Shown here: one piece after another, positions 25,656-33,736 of the stretch
Position numbering within the stretch: position 1 is the stretch's first letter
How the letters are laid out: the number at the start of each line of letters is the position of its first letter
Source of the DNA: an uncultured Clostridia bacterium
Lineage (GTDB): Bacteria; Bacillota; Clostridia; Christensenellales; Aristaeellaceae
Direction: 5' to 3'
Length of the DNA stretch: 64,000 nt
Assembly: GCA_934621485.1 (NCBI GenBank)
Contig: CAKTUS010000003.1
Coordinates: forward strand, 1 to 64,000
The notes under the pieces: model-generated
What the model was told of the DNA's origin: nothing
The model's database searches: none
What the model saw: only the letters and a program-made list of their open reading frames with translations
Position numbers and translations under genes: made by a program

Positions 25656-26981
25656 TTAGGATGCCCGGAAAATGCAGCAGGTAAGCACGCCGTCGGAAAT
25701 AAAAAACTGGAACCGAATGGCGTAAGGCAGCGTATTGACCATGGTCAGGTTGATATCGCCGCCGCCCACCGCCGCGTCAAAGCCCTTGGGAATGTAGTAC
25801 ATGCCCACGTTGGCATGCACCTTTCGGTGGGTTACCAGCAGGGGCACCTGAATCACGGTGTTGTAGAAGGTGGTATTGGTCTGACAGGTGCCGCCGCCAT
25901 AGCCGGTCAGGGCGTTGGGGCTCATGATGGGCGCGGATTTGTAGCCGGTAGACTTGCTGTAGGGGCCGATAACCTTGTTCATGTTATACTCTTCGCCGGG
26001 CTGAAGCACCGTGCCGGTAATCATGCTGCCGGAGAGGCGGATGTTCCAGTTGCGTCCCTGGTATTGCAGGGTGCTGATGCCCACGGCGAAATAGGTGGTC
26101 ATGGCGCTGATGAGGTCGCCCGGCTGGGCCTGAACCCAGGGAACCACGGGCATCACGTAGGCCAGGTCGCTTTCGGCAACGTAGCCGGTGGTACGGTGAT
26201 AGGGCAGCTGATAGCGGCCAAAAGAGTCCTTCTCACCGGCGCAGATGGCCGCGCCGGGGTTGATGGTTTTGAGAGCCTCGTTGGTGTCCAGTTCGTAAAT
26301 AACGGTGGAATGATTGGTGAACAGCAGGTTGGGCCACACCGTCAGGCCGGGAATGTCGCCGGCATAGGGATCGATGCGGTCCCACTTGAACAGCGCGTCG
26401 GTGCGGATGTAGCCGATAGCGTTGTTGTACTGGGCCAGACACCATTCCCCGCTGATTTCGCCCACGGTTACATCCTTATAGATTTTGATATCCGCCTTTC
26501 GACGGGCGTTGCTGGCAGGCTCGGTCAGCAGGCCGGTTCCCTTCACCGTGCTGGCCTTGTATTTGGCCTCGTAGGTTTCCGGGGTCATGGTAAAGACGGG
26601 CGGGGTATAGGGCTCCTCGCTCTGGGCGGCGGAAGGCTGCGCCTCGGCGGCGACAGGCTTGCTGCTCTGGGCGGCCATGGAGGCGTCGTAGGGCTGTACG
26701 TCCGTCAGGTACTGGGTCATAATGTAGCCCACGTTGCGGTGCGCCTTTACCCGGCACCATTCTTCGCCGTATTCCACAATGTATACATAGTCGCCCTTGG
26801 CGATGCTGTCGTTGCCGTTGGCGCCCTTTTCAGGCGCAACGCGCACCTTCAGCGCCGCCGTCGCCACGGCGATATGCATAATGGCCGGCGTTTCTTCCGC
26901 TTTGACGGGCCAGGCCTGCCAAAGCAGCAGCAGGGTCAGCAGCAGGGCCGCCGCACGGGTGAAAATACGTTTCTGTTCCAA
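25656..26981 (-). CDS. Exported VanW-family protein with SH3-like domains
   Basis: A 441-residue protein. The start is a TTG at 26981: AAGGAAGG sits six bases before it and a signal peptide follows directly (basic KRIFTR, then a long leucine run, ending VKAEE). Residues about 40-90 are SH3-like (ALKVRVAPEKGANGNDSI, DYVYIVEYGEEWCRVK). A second SH3-like repeat follows at about 140-180 (EPASNARRKADIKI, GEWCLAQYN). The last third is a VanW domain with YSKSTGYKSAPIM and GYGGGTCQTNTTFYNTV. VanW was found in vancomycin-resistance clusters, but its biochemical role is unknown; there is no other van gene here. No functional tie to psuKG is evident. Confidence 0.85.
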   Translation of the reverse strand: MEQKRIFTRAAALLLTLLLLWQAWPVKAEETPAIMHIAVATAALKVRVAPEKGANGNDSIAKGDYVYIVEYGEEWCRVKAHRNVGYIMTQYLTDVQPYDASMAAQSSKPVAAEAQPSAAQSEEPYTPPVFTMTPETYEAKYKASTVKGTGLLTEPASNARRKADIKIYKDVTVGEISGEWCLAQYNNAIGYIRTDALFKWDRIDPYAGDIPGLTVWPNLLFTNHSTVIYELDTNEALKTINPGAAICAGEKDSFGRYQLPYHRTTGYVAESDLAYVMPVVPWVQAQPGDLISAMTTYFAVGISTLQYQGRNWNIRLSGSMITGTVLQPGEEYNMNKVIGPYSKSTGYKSAPIMSPNALTGYGGGTCQTNTTFYNTVIQVPLLVTHRKVHANVGMYYIPKGFDAAVGGGDINLTMVNTLPYAIRFQFFISDGVLTCCIFRAS

Positions 26982-27030
26982 AATACAGCCTTCCTTTCTG
27001 TCGTCAGGCATTTGCATGCGTACCGACTGT

Positions 27031-27060
27031 ATTATAATGGTTTTGCTGGGAATCCGTCAA
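27031..27060 (-). promoter_or_regulatory. Promoter for vanW-psuK-psuG
   Basis: Minus-strand TTGACG (27055-27060), 18-bp spacer, TATAAT (27031-27036). Confidence 0.75.
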
Positions 27061-27127
27061 TACGTCGTTTCCAGCCGGTTTTGGGGCATAAGCGCCATGG
27101 CGGCAGAAAAACCCACGGCCGCCGCGG

Positions 27128-27156
27128 TTGCGAAAACCACGGTTTTGTTGTATACT
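27128..27156 (+). promoter_or_regulatory. Promoter for darA-holB-ricT
   Basis: TTGCGA (27128-27133), 17-bp spacer, TATACT (27151-27156), 45 bp before darA. Confidence 0.6.
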
Positions 27157-27200
27157 GATACTCGGAACCCAATGTATACCGGCAAGGGAGGAATTGACGA

Positions 27201-27530
27201 ATGAAACTGATCATCGCCATTGTACAGGATGAGGACGCTTCCCGCCTGGTCGGACAGTTGATGAACGATGGGTTTGGCGTTACCAAGCTCGCCACCACGG
27301 GCGGCTTTCTGCGGGCCGGCAACACTACGCTGCTGGCCGGCGTGGAGGACGATCGGATGCAGGACGCCATGGCCGTCATTGAAAGGGTTTGCAAAAGCCG
27401 CAAGCAGATTGCGCCCTCCCCGGCATCCATGGTGGGCATGCCGGGCTCCTATACCCCCTACCCCATTGAGGTGGTGGTGGGCGGCGCAACGGTATTTGTG
27501 CTGACCGTGGATCAGTTTGTAAAGCTTTAA
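27201..27530 (+). CDS. darA: DarA (YaaQ) cyclic-di-AMP receptor, PII-like
   Basis: A 109-residue PII-like trimeric protein that binds cyclic di-AMP. The opening MKLIIAIVQDEDASRLVGQL, the T-loop region TKLATTGGFLRAGNTTLL and the late GGATVFVLTVDQF are characteristic of the YaaQ/DarA family. Its downstream effect is not firmly established in the family. It lies 12 bp before holB, part of the widely conserved Firmicutes order tmk-yaaQ-yaaR-holB-yaaT; tmk and yaaR are missing here. GGGAGG precedes the ATG. Confidence 0.93.
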   Translation: MKLIIAIVQDEDASRLVGQLMNDGFGVTKLATTGGFLRAGNTTLLAGVEDDRMQDAMAVIERVCKSRKQIAPSPASMVGMPGSYTPYPIEVVVGGATVFVLTVDQFVKL

Positions 27531-27542
27531 CGGGAGCAGTCA

Positions 27543-28559
27543 ATGGCAAACCAACCTTCGTTGCCCGCGTTTATGCAGTATGAACGCCTGAACGCGGGCC
27601 TTCAGGTAGTGATGCGGCAGTTTCGGCAGGGCCATACGGTACACGCCTATCTGCTGACGGGTGCGCGGGGTCTGGGCAAACGTACTTTGGCCACAGTGCT
27701 TGCAAGCACCCTGTTTTGCGTGTCTGAAAACAAGCCCTGCGGCCAGTGCGCCGCCTGCCGGCGGGTGCTGGACGGCAACGATCCGGACGTGCTGACCCTG
27801 TTTGCAGATGATGGCAAGCCCATCGGCGTGGACCGGGTGCGGGACGTAATTGCCCAGACGGCGCAGCATGCCTTTGGCACGGGCTACCGGGTGGTGCTGA
27901 TTGAGCCGGTGGAGAAGATGACGCCGCAGGCTCAAAACTGCCTGCTGAAATCCTTGGAGGAGCCTGTGGCCAACGTGGTCTTTTTGCTGATGACCCACGA
28001 GCTGTCCGCCACGCTGGGCACCATCGCCAGCCGCTGCGTGCGGGTGAAGCTGACCCCGTGGCCGGATGAGGCGTTGGAAAGCACCCTGCTGGCTTTGGGC
28101 CATGGCCAGACGGAGATTGCCGGGGTGCTGCCCCGGTGCGGCGGCAACATCGGCATGGCCCTGAACCTGCTGGATAAAACCAGACAGGACGGCGACATGC
28201 GGCAGTTTGTGAAAGATGCGCTGAGCCTGCAAAGCGACGCGGCCGCGGTAGGCCTGAGCACCCGCCTGAAGGAAAGCCGCGACCAGGCCGACCGCTATCT
28301 GGAAGAACTGGAGGAGGCCATTCACCAGGCGATTTTGGTGCGCACAGGCCGCATGCCCCTGTCCGTCGCGGCGGATTTGCCGCCCCTGTGGCAAAAGGCG
28401 GCTCAGCAGGCCCCGGTCAGTGAGCTCAACGCTCTGCTTACCTGCCTGTTCGATACCCGCAGGCGCAAGGCGGGTCAGGTGAACTGGCAGTCCAATATCG
28501 ACCATTTCATGATGAAACTTTTGGAGGAACAGACCAAATGGCAACAGTCGTTGGCGTAA
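27543..28559 (+). CDS. holB: DNA polymerase III delta' subunit
   Basis: A 338-residue clamp-loader subunit that helps load the beta sliding clamp. The AAA+ region has the P-loop-like GARGLGKRT (about 41-49), a zinc-binding module CGQCAACRR, and LLKSLEEP, which is nearly invariant in delta'. SRCVRVKL corresponds to the SRC sensor motif. The length is normal. The last 22 bases overlap the start of ricT, indicating coupled translation. Confidence 0.93.
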   Translation: MANQPSLPAFMQYERLNAGLQVVMRQFRQGHTVHAYLLTGARGLGKRTLATVLASTLFCVSENKPCGQCAACRRVLDGNDPDVLTLFADDGKPIGVDRVRDVIAQTAQHAFGTGYRVVLIEPVEKMTPQAQNCLLKSLEEPVANVVFLLMTHELSATLGTIASRCVRVKLTPWPDEALESTLLALGHGQTEIAGVLPRCGGNIGMALNLLDKTRQDGDMRQFVKDALSLQSDAAAVGLSTRLKESRDQADRYLEELEEAIHQAILVRTGRMPLSVAADLPPLWQKAAQQAPVSELNALLTCLFDTRRRKAGQVNWQSNIDHFMMKLLEEQTKWQQSLA

Positions 28560-29581
28560 GATTCAAAAACGCGGGCAAGCTGTATTATTTTGACCCTGGC
28601 AAGCTGTGGCCCGCTGCCGGCAGCTTTGTGGTGGTGGAAACCGCCCGGGGCGTGGAATACGGCCAGGTGGTAACCGGCGTGCGGCAGGTGGAGGACGAGC
28701 TGATCGCCTCGCCGCTGAAGCAGGTTATCCGCATCGGCACGGACGAGGACGCCCGCCACGCCCGGGAAAACGAACGCTTTGAAAAAGAAGCTTATCAAAT
28801 CTGCCAGCACAAAATTGAAGAGCATAAGCTGGATATGAAGCTGGTGGGCGTGGAGCAAACCTTTGATAACGCAAAGATTCTGTTTTATTTTACGGCCAAC
28901 GGCCGCGTGGACTTCCGCTCTCTGGTGAAGGACCTGGCCTCGGTGTTCCACACCCGCATCGAGCTGCGGCAGATTGGCGTGCGGGACGAGGCCAAAATGC
29001 TGGGCGGCCTGGGCCCCTGCGGCCGGCCCATTTGCTGCGGCAGCTTCCTGGGCGACTTTCAGCCTGTGAGCATCAAAATGGCCAAGGAGCAGAACCTGTC
29101 GCTGAATCCCACCAAAATTTCCGGCGTGTGCGGCCGCCTGATGTGCTGCCTCAAATATGAGCAGGATCATTATGAAAGCACCCGCAAGCGCATGCCCAAG
29201 CTGAGCCGCGAGGTGGAAACGCCCGAAGGCAGCGGCACGGTAGTGGACGTGAACGTTTTGAAGGAAACGGTAACGGTGCGCATTTATAAAGGAGACGCCG
29301 CCGAGCAAAAGAGCTTCCCGCTGGAGGAGGTGAAGTGGCAGCGTCCCGCATCTCAGCCCGCCGGGGAGGAGAAGGAAACCCGTCAGGGCGAAAACCGCCG
29401 CAAGCGCAGCCGATCCAACCGGCCGGTGCTTTCCTCCAACCCTGTGGAGCAGGAGCCTGTCAGCGACGAGGAGATGAACCTGGACGCTGCTTATGAGGAG
29501 GAAATGAAACCCGTGGAGCAGCCTAACGACTGGCTGCGGGCGGTGGAGGAAGCGCTGAGCGCCGCTCAGGACAAGGAGTAA
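28538..29581 (+). CDS. ricT: PSP1-domain protein RicT (YaaT)
   Basis: A 347-residue PSP1-family protein. In Bacillus, RicT works with RicA and RicF as an Fe-S complex that promotes RNase Y-dependent mRNA maturation. The cluster-binding cysteines are visible in GLGPCGRPICCGSF and GVCGRLMCCLKYE. The C-terminal 70 residues are a charged, low-complexity tail, longer than the conserved core and probably disordered. It overlaps holB by 22 bases, the usual neighbourhood for the gene. A long composite repeat and then a terminator (30253-30289) follow. Confidence 0.92.
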   Translation: MATVVGVRFKNAGKLYYFDPGKLWPAAGSFVVVETARGVEYGQVVTGVRQVEDELIASPLKQVIRIGTDEDARHARENERFEKEAYQICQHKIEEHKLDMKLVGVEQTFDNAKILFYFTANGRVDFRSLVKDLASVFHTRIELRQIGVRDEAKMLGGLGPCGRPICCGSFLGDFQPVSIKMAKEQNLSLNPTKISGVCGRLMCCLKYEQDHYESTRKRMPKLSREVETPEGSGTVVDVNVLKETVTVRIYKGDAAEQKSFPLEEVKWQRPASQPAGEEKETRQGENRRKRSRSNRPVLSSNPVEQEPVSDEEMNLDAAYEEEMKPVEQPNDWLRAVEEALSAAQDKE

Positions 29582-29599
29582 AGGGTTTCGGGCCGTCCA

Positions 29600-30110
29600 A
29601 AAGCGGAGACGCAGGAGGCAGAGCGGTTGCTCAAACCCGGGGAGGACTGCCGTCCTTTCTCGGCTGGCATCCTACCTGCGGGGCGCTTCCCGCCAGGCGC
29701 ACGTCTGCCGGGAAGCGAGGAGTCCTTAAGCCTTGCGCGCCGTAACGCTTTTTCCGCGAACAGGCGCAGCCGTGTTCAAGGGCGCGCACCCTCATAGGTT
29801 TTCAGGCCGCTGACAAAGTGGAGGTGCAGGAGGCAGTGCCTCCTGCCGGGGGGTTAGGGGCGGAGCCCCTAAGGCTTATGCCGCACCACTTTCCCTGTGA
29901 ACCAGCAAAGCGCTGCTTCCGGGCGATGGCGGCCAATCAGGGATTTTTCGACACTCTGAAAGCTCGCCAGACGGCGATCTTTTCTGCTGAGAAGCGCTCT
30001 TTGCCTGCTCGCCTGCGGCTCGCAGCCTTGCTGCGCAAGGCAGCCGAAACCGACGTACACGCCGCCGGTTTCGGAATGAAAATCGGAAGGCTTTCGGAGA
30101 CGGGCAGTTG
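29600..30110 (-). repeat. Dispersed intergenic element, composite copy 6
   Basis: Reverse orientation. It contains the AGGAGGCAGTGCCTCCTGCC hairpin module (about 29827-29846) and GGGGCGGAGCCCC. Next comes an internal end motif TTTTTCGACACTCTG. After that the first module appears in reverse: GAGAAGCGCTCTTTGCCTGC, CAGCCTTGCTGCGCAAGGC, GACGTACACGCCGCCGG and AATGAAAATCGGA. An earlier stretch (29600-29790) is a more degenerate second-module copy. It lies between ricT and its terminator. The remaining part of the gap to 30431 holds the terminator and a promoter only. Confidence 0.7.
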
Positions 30111-30252
30111 AGGCATAAACACCTTGCGGCCTGGCGTTTGTTTCCTCTCGTCCCTTGACCGATAGCCGGGAAAGCGCGAACGCGGCCCGAAAAACAGGGG
30201 CTCTTTCCGGGAGTTTCCCAAAGCGCCGGCGCTAAAAAACAATTTTCTATGC

Positions 30253-30289
30253 AACGTCCGTTTTCCAGAAATTGGAAAACGGACGTTTT
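30253..30289 (+). terminator. Long-stem terminator downstream of ricT
   Basis: A perfect 15-bp stem (AACGTCCGTTTTCCA at 30253-30267 with its complement at 30273-30287), 5-base loop, then TT. It lies 670 bp after ricT, beyond the inserted repeats. Confidence 0.65.
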
Positions 30290-30349
30290 GGCATGCAGAC
30301 TCTTAGCAAAAACAAACCGTGAATGGGGAGAATTGTATAAGCAAAAGTG

Positions 30350-30378
30350 TTGCTATTTTCACAATGTTCTGGTATCAT
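30350..30378 (+). promoter_or_regulatory. Promoter for the 30432 membrane protein gene
   Basis: TTGCTA (30350-30355), 17-bp spacer, TATCAT (30373-30378), about 54 bp before the start. Confidence 0.6.
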
Positions 30379-30431
30379 AAAACTGGTTGTCTCTAGAGTA
30401 GGATAACCGGTCGCAGAGAAGGGTGTGGCAA

Positions 30432-30974
30432 ATGGCGACGAAGAAATACCTTGGCGATTATCGGCTGGAAAACCGCGTGAACCCCAAGACCGGCAAGGTA
30501 AAAACGGTGCCGGTATACCGCGGCCAGCGCTTTGCTTTTGACGCAAAAGGAACAGAACTGCTCTCTATCAAACGTTTTTTTACCGCCATGACGGCGCTTT
30601 GCGTTGTGGCGTTTGTAGTGGTAACGGTGCTCAACGCGCCCTGCGGCCACGCAATGTATGTGATGCTGCCCTTTGCGGCGATGGTGTTTCCGCTGTATTT
30701 TGCCGGGGCGTCCTGTTTGCGCATGCTGCGGGCGGGGGAATGGGTTACTCGCGAGCATCACGATAAAACTGGCGACCGGTATGCCAGCTGTACGCTGGCG
30801 ATGACCGTTTTGGCTGCTATGTCCCTGATTGGGCATGTGATTTACGTTTGCCTAAACGGGCTGACCGGCAAAGACGGTATCAGCCTGGCCGCAACGGCGG
30901 CGGCTTTTGCCTGCTCCGCCGCCATGCTGCGCCGCCGCCGGGACCTGGACATGCACGCCGTTTCCGAAAGCTGA
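30432..30974 (+). CDS. Small membrane protein upstream of the opp operon, unknown function
   Basis: A 180-residue protein. Residues 1-45 are charged and probably cytoplasmic. About four hydrophobic spans follow (roughly 48-66, 70-90, 118-138 and 145-163), and the C-terminus is basic. I recognise no family. The start at 30432 has AGAAGGG eight bases before the ATG; a GTG nine bases upstream is less likely. It lies 193 bp before oppA, separated by two perfect palindromes (30986-31031), so co-transcription is uncertain. Confidence 0.7.
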   Translation: MATKKYLGDYRLENRVNPKTGKVKTVPVYRGQRFAFDAKGTELLSIKRFFTAMTALCVVAFVVVTVLNAPCGHAMYVMLPFAAMVFPLYFAGASCLRMLRAGEWVTREHHDKTGDRYASCTLAMTVLAAMSLIGHVIYVCLNGLTGKDGISLAATAAAFACSAAMLRRRRDLDMHAVSES

Positions 30975-30985
30975 GGCCGTTTAGC

Positions 30986-31031
30986 CAAACAGGGGGCGCC
31001 CCCTGTTTGCGTATGATGTTTCATCATACGC
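30986..31031. repeat. Two adjacent perfect inverted repeats upstream of oppA
   Basis: The first is an uninterrupted 24-bp palindrome centred on GGGGGCGCCCCC (30986-31009). The second is GCGTATGATG (31009-31018), a TTT loop and CATCATACGC (31022-31031). No T-run follows either, so they are not standard terminators. They could be operator sites or RNA structures in the oppA leader. Confidence 0.7.
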
Positions 31032-31167
31032 AAAGCACACCTGGCAGCCGAATAAACGGAAGAACGCCGGCAGGCTTTTGATACGGTCCGGGCAATTTTT
31101 GGTTGGTTATATTCGGCGTGCACTCAGCGCGCCTGGATATAAAAATATCAGAAAGGATGATTCTTAC

Positions 31168-33468
31168 ATGAGGAAACTTACCAAACTGTTCTCTCTGGTG
31201 CTGGCCCTCGTGATGGCTCTGTCTCTGACCGCCGTTACCGCCACCGCCGAAGAAAGCGACAGCACTCTGGTGTATGCAACTTCCACCTTTGGCGAGAAGT
31301 TCAGCCCCTTCTTTGCTGCCAACGCTTACGACCAGGAGCTGGTCGATCTGGTTCACGCCGGCCTGCTGGCTGCGGACCGCGGCGGCAACATCATTCGCAA
31401 TGGTATTGAAGGCGAAACCGTGAATTACAACGGCACCGACTATACCTATTACGGCCTGGGCAACGTGGAAGTTGTGCAGAACGACGACGGCACCGTGGAC
31501 TACAACCTGACCATGCGTGACGATATCAAGTTCTCCGACGGCGAACCCGCCACCATCGACGACGTGATCTTCGGCATCTATGTGCTGGCTGATCCCACCT
31601 ACGATGGCTCCTCCACCATCTACGCCCTGCCCATCGAAGGCATGGACGAGTACTATCATTCTCAGGCGTACCTGTACAGCCTGCTGGCCAACGCCGGCCG
31701 CGACAACACCGACTTCACCAACTGGGACGAAGCTACTCAGACCGCTTTCTGGGCTGATGTGGACGCCGCCGGCGAGAAGTTCGCGCAGGAAATCGTGGAC
31801 TACGTAGTGGACAACTACTGCACCGACGACTATGCCGCCACCATCGATTCCACCGCAGACGCCATCAAGGCCGATCCCGCGCTGCAGGTGAAGTTCGGCA
31901 TGTTCATGTGGGGCTATGACAGCGCTTGGACCGAAGGCGCTACCGCCGCCGATTACTGGAAGGCCATCGAGGCCAACTTCCCCACCATCGTGGAGGCTTC
32001 CGAGACCGAAAGCGCCGGCAGCAGCCTGTTCGACCTGATCCCCGACTTTGACACCAAGTATGCCAAAGTGCTGACCATTGACGACGCTGTGAAGAACATT
32101 AAGGGCATCGTGCGCACCGGCGACTACAGCATGACCGTGCACATGACCGAGTATGACGCTACCGCCATCTACAACATGTCCTTCACCGTGACTCCGCTGC
32201 ACTACTACGGCGACAAGGCCCTGTACGACTACGACAACAACATGTTCGGCTTCCCCAAGGGCGACCTGAGCCTGGTCAAGGCCAAGACCACCCAGCCCAT
32301 GGGTTGCGGCCCCTACATCTTCGAAAGCTATGAGAACGGCGTTGTGACCCTGAAGGCCAACCCCTACTACTTCGAAGGCGAGCCCGCTGTGAAGACCCTG
32401 CTGCTGCAGGAAGCCAACGACGCCGACTTCATTCCCGGCATCGTGACCGGCACCTTCGACCTGGCCATGCCCAGCATCAGCGCCGACGCTGTGGCGGCCA
32501 TGCAGGACGCGAACAGCAACAAGGAAATCACCGGCGACGTGCTGACCACCATTCTGGTGGACTACCGCGGCTACGGCTACCTGGGCATCAACGCGAACCT
32601 GGTGAAGGTTGGCGAGGACGCCGGCTCCACCGAGTCCAAGGACCTGCGCAAGGCCTTCATGACCCTGCTGAGCGTGTACCGTGACACCGTGATCAATTCC
32701 TACTACGGCGATCGCGCCTCCGTCATCCAGTACCCCATTTCCAACACCTCCTGGGCCGCTCCCCGTCCCACCGACGAGGGCTACCAGAACTGCTACTCCA
32801 TCGATGTGGAAGGCAACGCCATCTATACCGAGGGCATGAGCGATGAGCAGAAGTACGAAGCCGCCCTGCAGGCTGCCATCGGCTATCTGAAGGCCGCCGG
32901 CTTTACCTGGGACGACGCCACCTCCACCTTCACCGCCGCTCCCGAAGGCGCTGCCCTGGTGTATGAAATCATGATCCCCGGCATGGGCCAGCAGGATCAC
33001 CCCGCCTACGGCGTGGCCGTGGCCGCTTCCGAACAGCTGGCCAAGGTGGGCATCACCCTGCAGGTGAATGACGTTGGTTCCTCCACCTGGAACAACGCCC
33101 TGGAGGGTAACACCGCCCAGATGTGGGCCGCCGCCTGGCAGTCCACCGCCGACCCCGATATGTACCAGGTGTACCACAGCCGTAACGCCAACGGCCAGAA
33201 CACCAATTCCAACCACTACCAGATCGTGGATACCGCTCTGGACGACCTGATCATCGCGGGCCGCACCAGTGCTGACAACGATTTCCGCAAGGCCACCTAC
33301 AAGCAGGCCATGGAAATCATCCTCGACTGGGGCGTGGAACTGCCGCTGTATCAGCGCAAGGATTGCACCGTTGCTTCCACCATCCGCGTGGATTGCGACA
33401 CCCTGCCGACCGACATGACCCCCTACTGGGGCTGGAAGGCTGAAATCCAGAAGCTGGCTGTAAAGTAA
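31168..33468 (+). CDS. oppA: Oligopeptide ABC transporter substrate-binding protein (no lipobox, enlarged)
   Basis: A 766-residue SBP_bac_5 family binding protein for peptides. Residues 1-27 are a Sec signal peptide ending TATA-EES. No cysteine lies near the cleavage site, so it lacks the lipobox used by most Gram-positive binding proteins. Family blocks include DIKFSDGEPATIDDVIFGI, GCGPYIFESYENGVVTLKAN and, late, MWAAAWQSTADPDMYQ. Compared with usual 500-600 residue members there is extra sequence at about 165-320, before the TIDDAVKNIKGI segment. Codon use is strongly biased (CTG, GAC, TTC, AAG), suggesting very high expression. GAAAGGATG precedes the ATG. It is first in the oppABCDF operon. 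Confidence 0.92.
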   Translation: MRKLTKLFSLVLALVMALSLTAVTATAEESDSTLVYATSTFGEKFSPFFAANAYDQELVDLVHAGLLAADRGGNIIRNGIEGETVNYNGTDYTYYGLGNVEVVQNDDGTVDYNLTMRDDIKFSDGEPATIDDVIFGIYVLADPTYDGSSTIYALPIEGMDEYYHSQAYLYSLLANAGRDNTDFTNWDEATQTAFWADVDAAGEKFAQEIVDYVVDNYCTDDYAATIDSTADAIKADPALQVKFGMFMWGYDSAWTEGATAADYWKAIEANFPTIVEASETESAGSSLFDLIPDFDTKYAKVLTIDDAVKNIKGIVRTGDYSMTVHMTEYDATAIYNMSFTVTPLHYYGDKALYDYDNNMFGFPKGDLSLVKAKTTQPMGCGPYIFESYENGVVTLKANPYYFEGEPAVKTLLLQEANDADFIPGIVTGTFDLAMPSISADAVAAMQDANSNKEITGDVLTTILVDYRGYGYLGINANLVKVGEDAGSTESKDLRKAFMTLLSVYRDTVINSYYGDRASVIQYPISNTSWAAPRPTDEGYQNCYSIDVEGNAIYTEGMSDEQKYEAALQAAIGYLKAAGFTWDDATSTFTAAPEGAALVYEIMIPGMGQQDHPAYGVAVAASEQLAKVGITLQVNDVGSSTWNNALEGNTAQMWAAAWQSTADPDMYQVYHSRNANGQNTNSNHYQIVDTALDDLIIAGRTSADNDFRKATYKQAMEIILDWGVELPLYQRKDCTVASTIRVDCDTLPTDMTPYWGWKAEIQKLAVK

Positions 33469-33473
33469 GCTAA

Positions 33474-33634
33474 GGCGCCACCGCACAATTCGGCGGCGCG
33501 TCGGGCGATGCCTTTTCCGCTATCTGCGGCACGCAAATTTTCCGATTTACCTCCGGTAAACCTTCGAAATTTGCCCTGGCATCTGCGAAAAATCCATTCG
33601 CCGGCCGACCGCCTCATTTGTGCGGTGTTGCCCT
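33474..33634 (+). repeat. Long imperfect inverted repeat between oppA and oppB
   Basis: Two arms of about 80 nt are largely complementary. CACCGCACAA near 33478 pairs with TTGTGCGGTG near 33619-33628, GCAAATTT with AAATTTGC, and TTTACC (33545-33550) with GGTAAA (33555-33560) at the apex. As RNA this would be one long hairpin directly after the oppA stop codon. It may stabilise the oppA 3' end or attenuate read-through. Confidence 0.7.
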
Positions 33635-33666
33635 AAACACCTTTACAGATCGTCATTCGCGGGGTG

Positions 33667-33690
33667 AAGGGGGCCTTGCGCCCCCTTTCC
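33667..33690 (+). terminator. Weak hairpin upstream of oppB, possible attenuator
   Basis: AAGGGGGC (33667-33674) pairs with GCCCCCTT (33680-33687), followed by only one further T and then C-rich sequence. In mid-operon this would allow partial read-through from oppA to oppBCDF. Confidence 0.45.
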
Positions 33691-33736
33691 CCCATTGGCG
33701 TATGTAAGGAGAATACAGGAATAACGGTGATGTAAA

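Noticed and set aside
31024..33486. An 820-codon open frame on the minus strand opposite oppA, rich in Gly, Val and His
   Set aside because: It mirrors the strong codon bias of oppA (CTG, GAC, TTC read backwards), has no ribosome site and no recognisable domain. Similar mirror frames lie opposite cotH (46827-48821), copA (50857-52665) and zntA (55925-58819).
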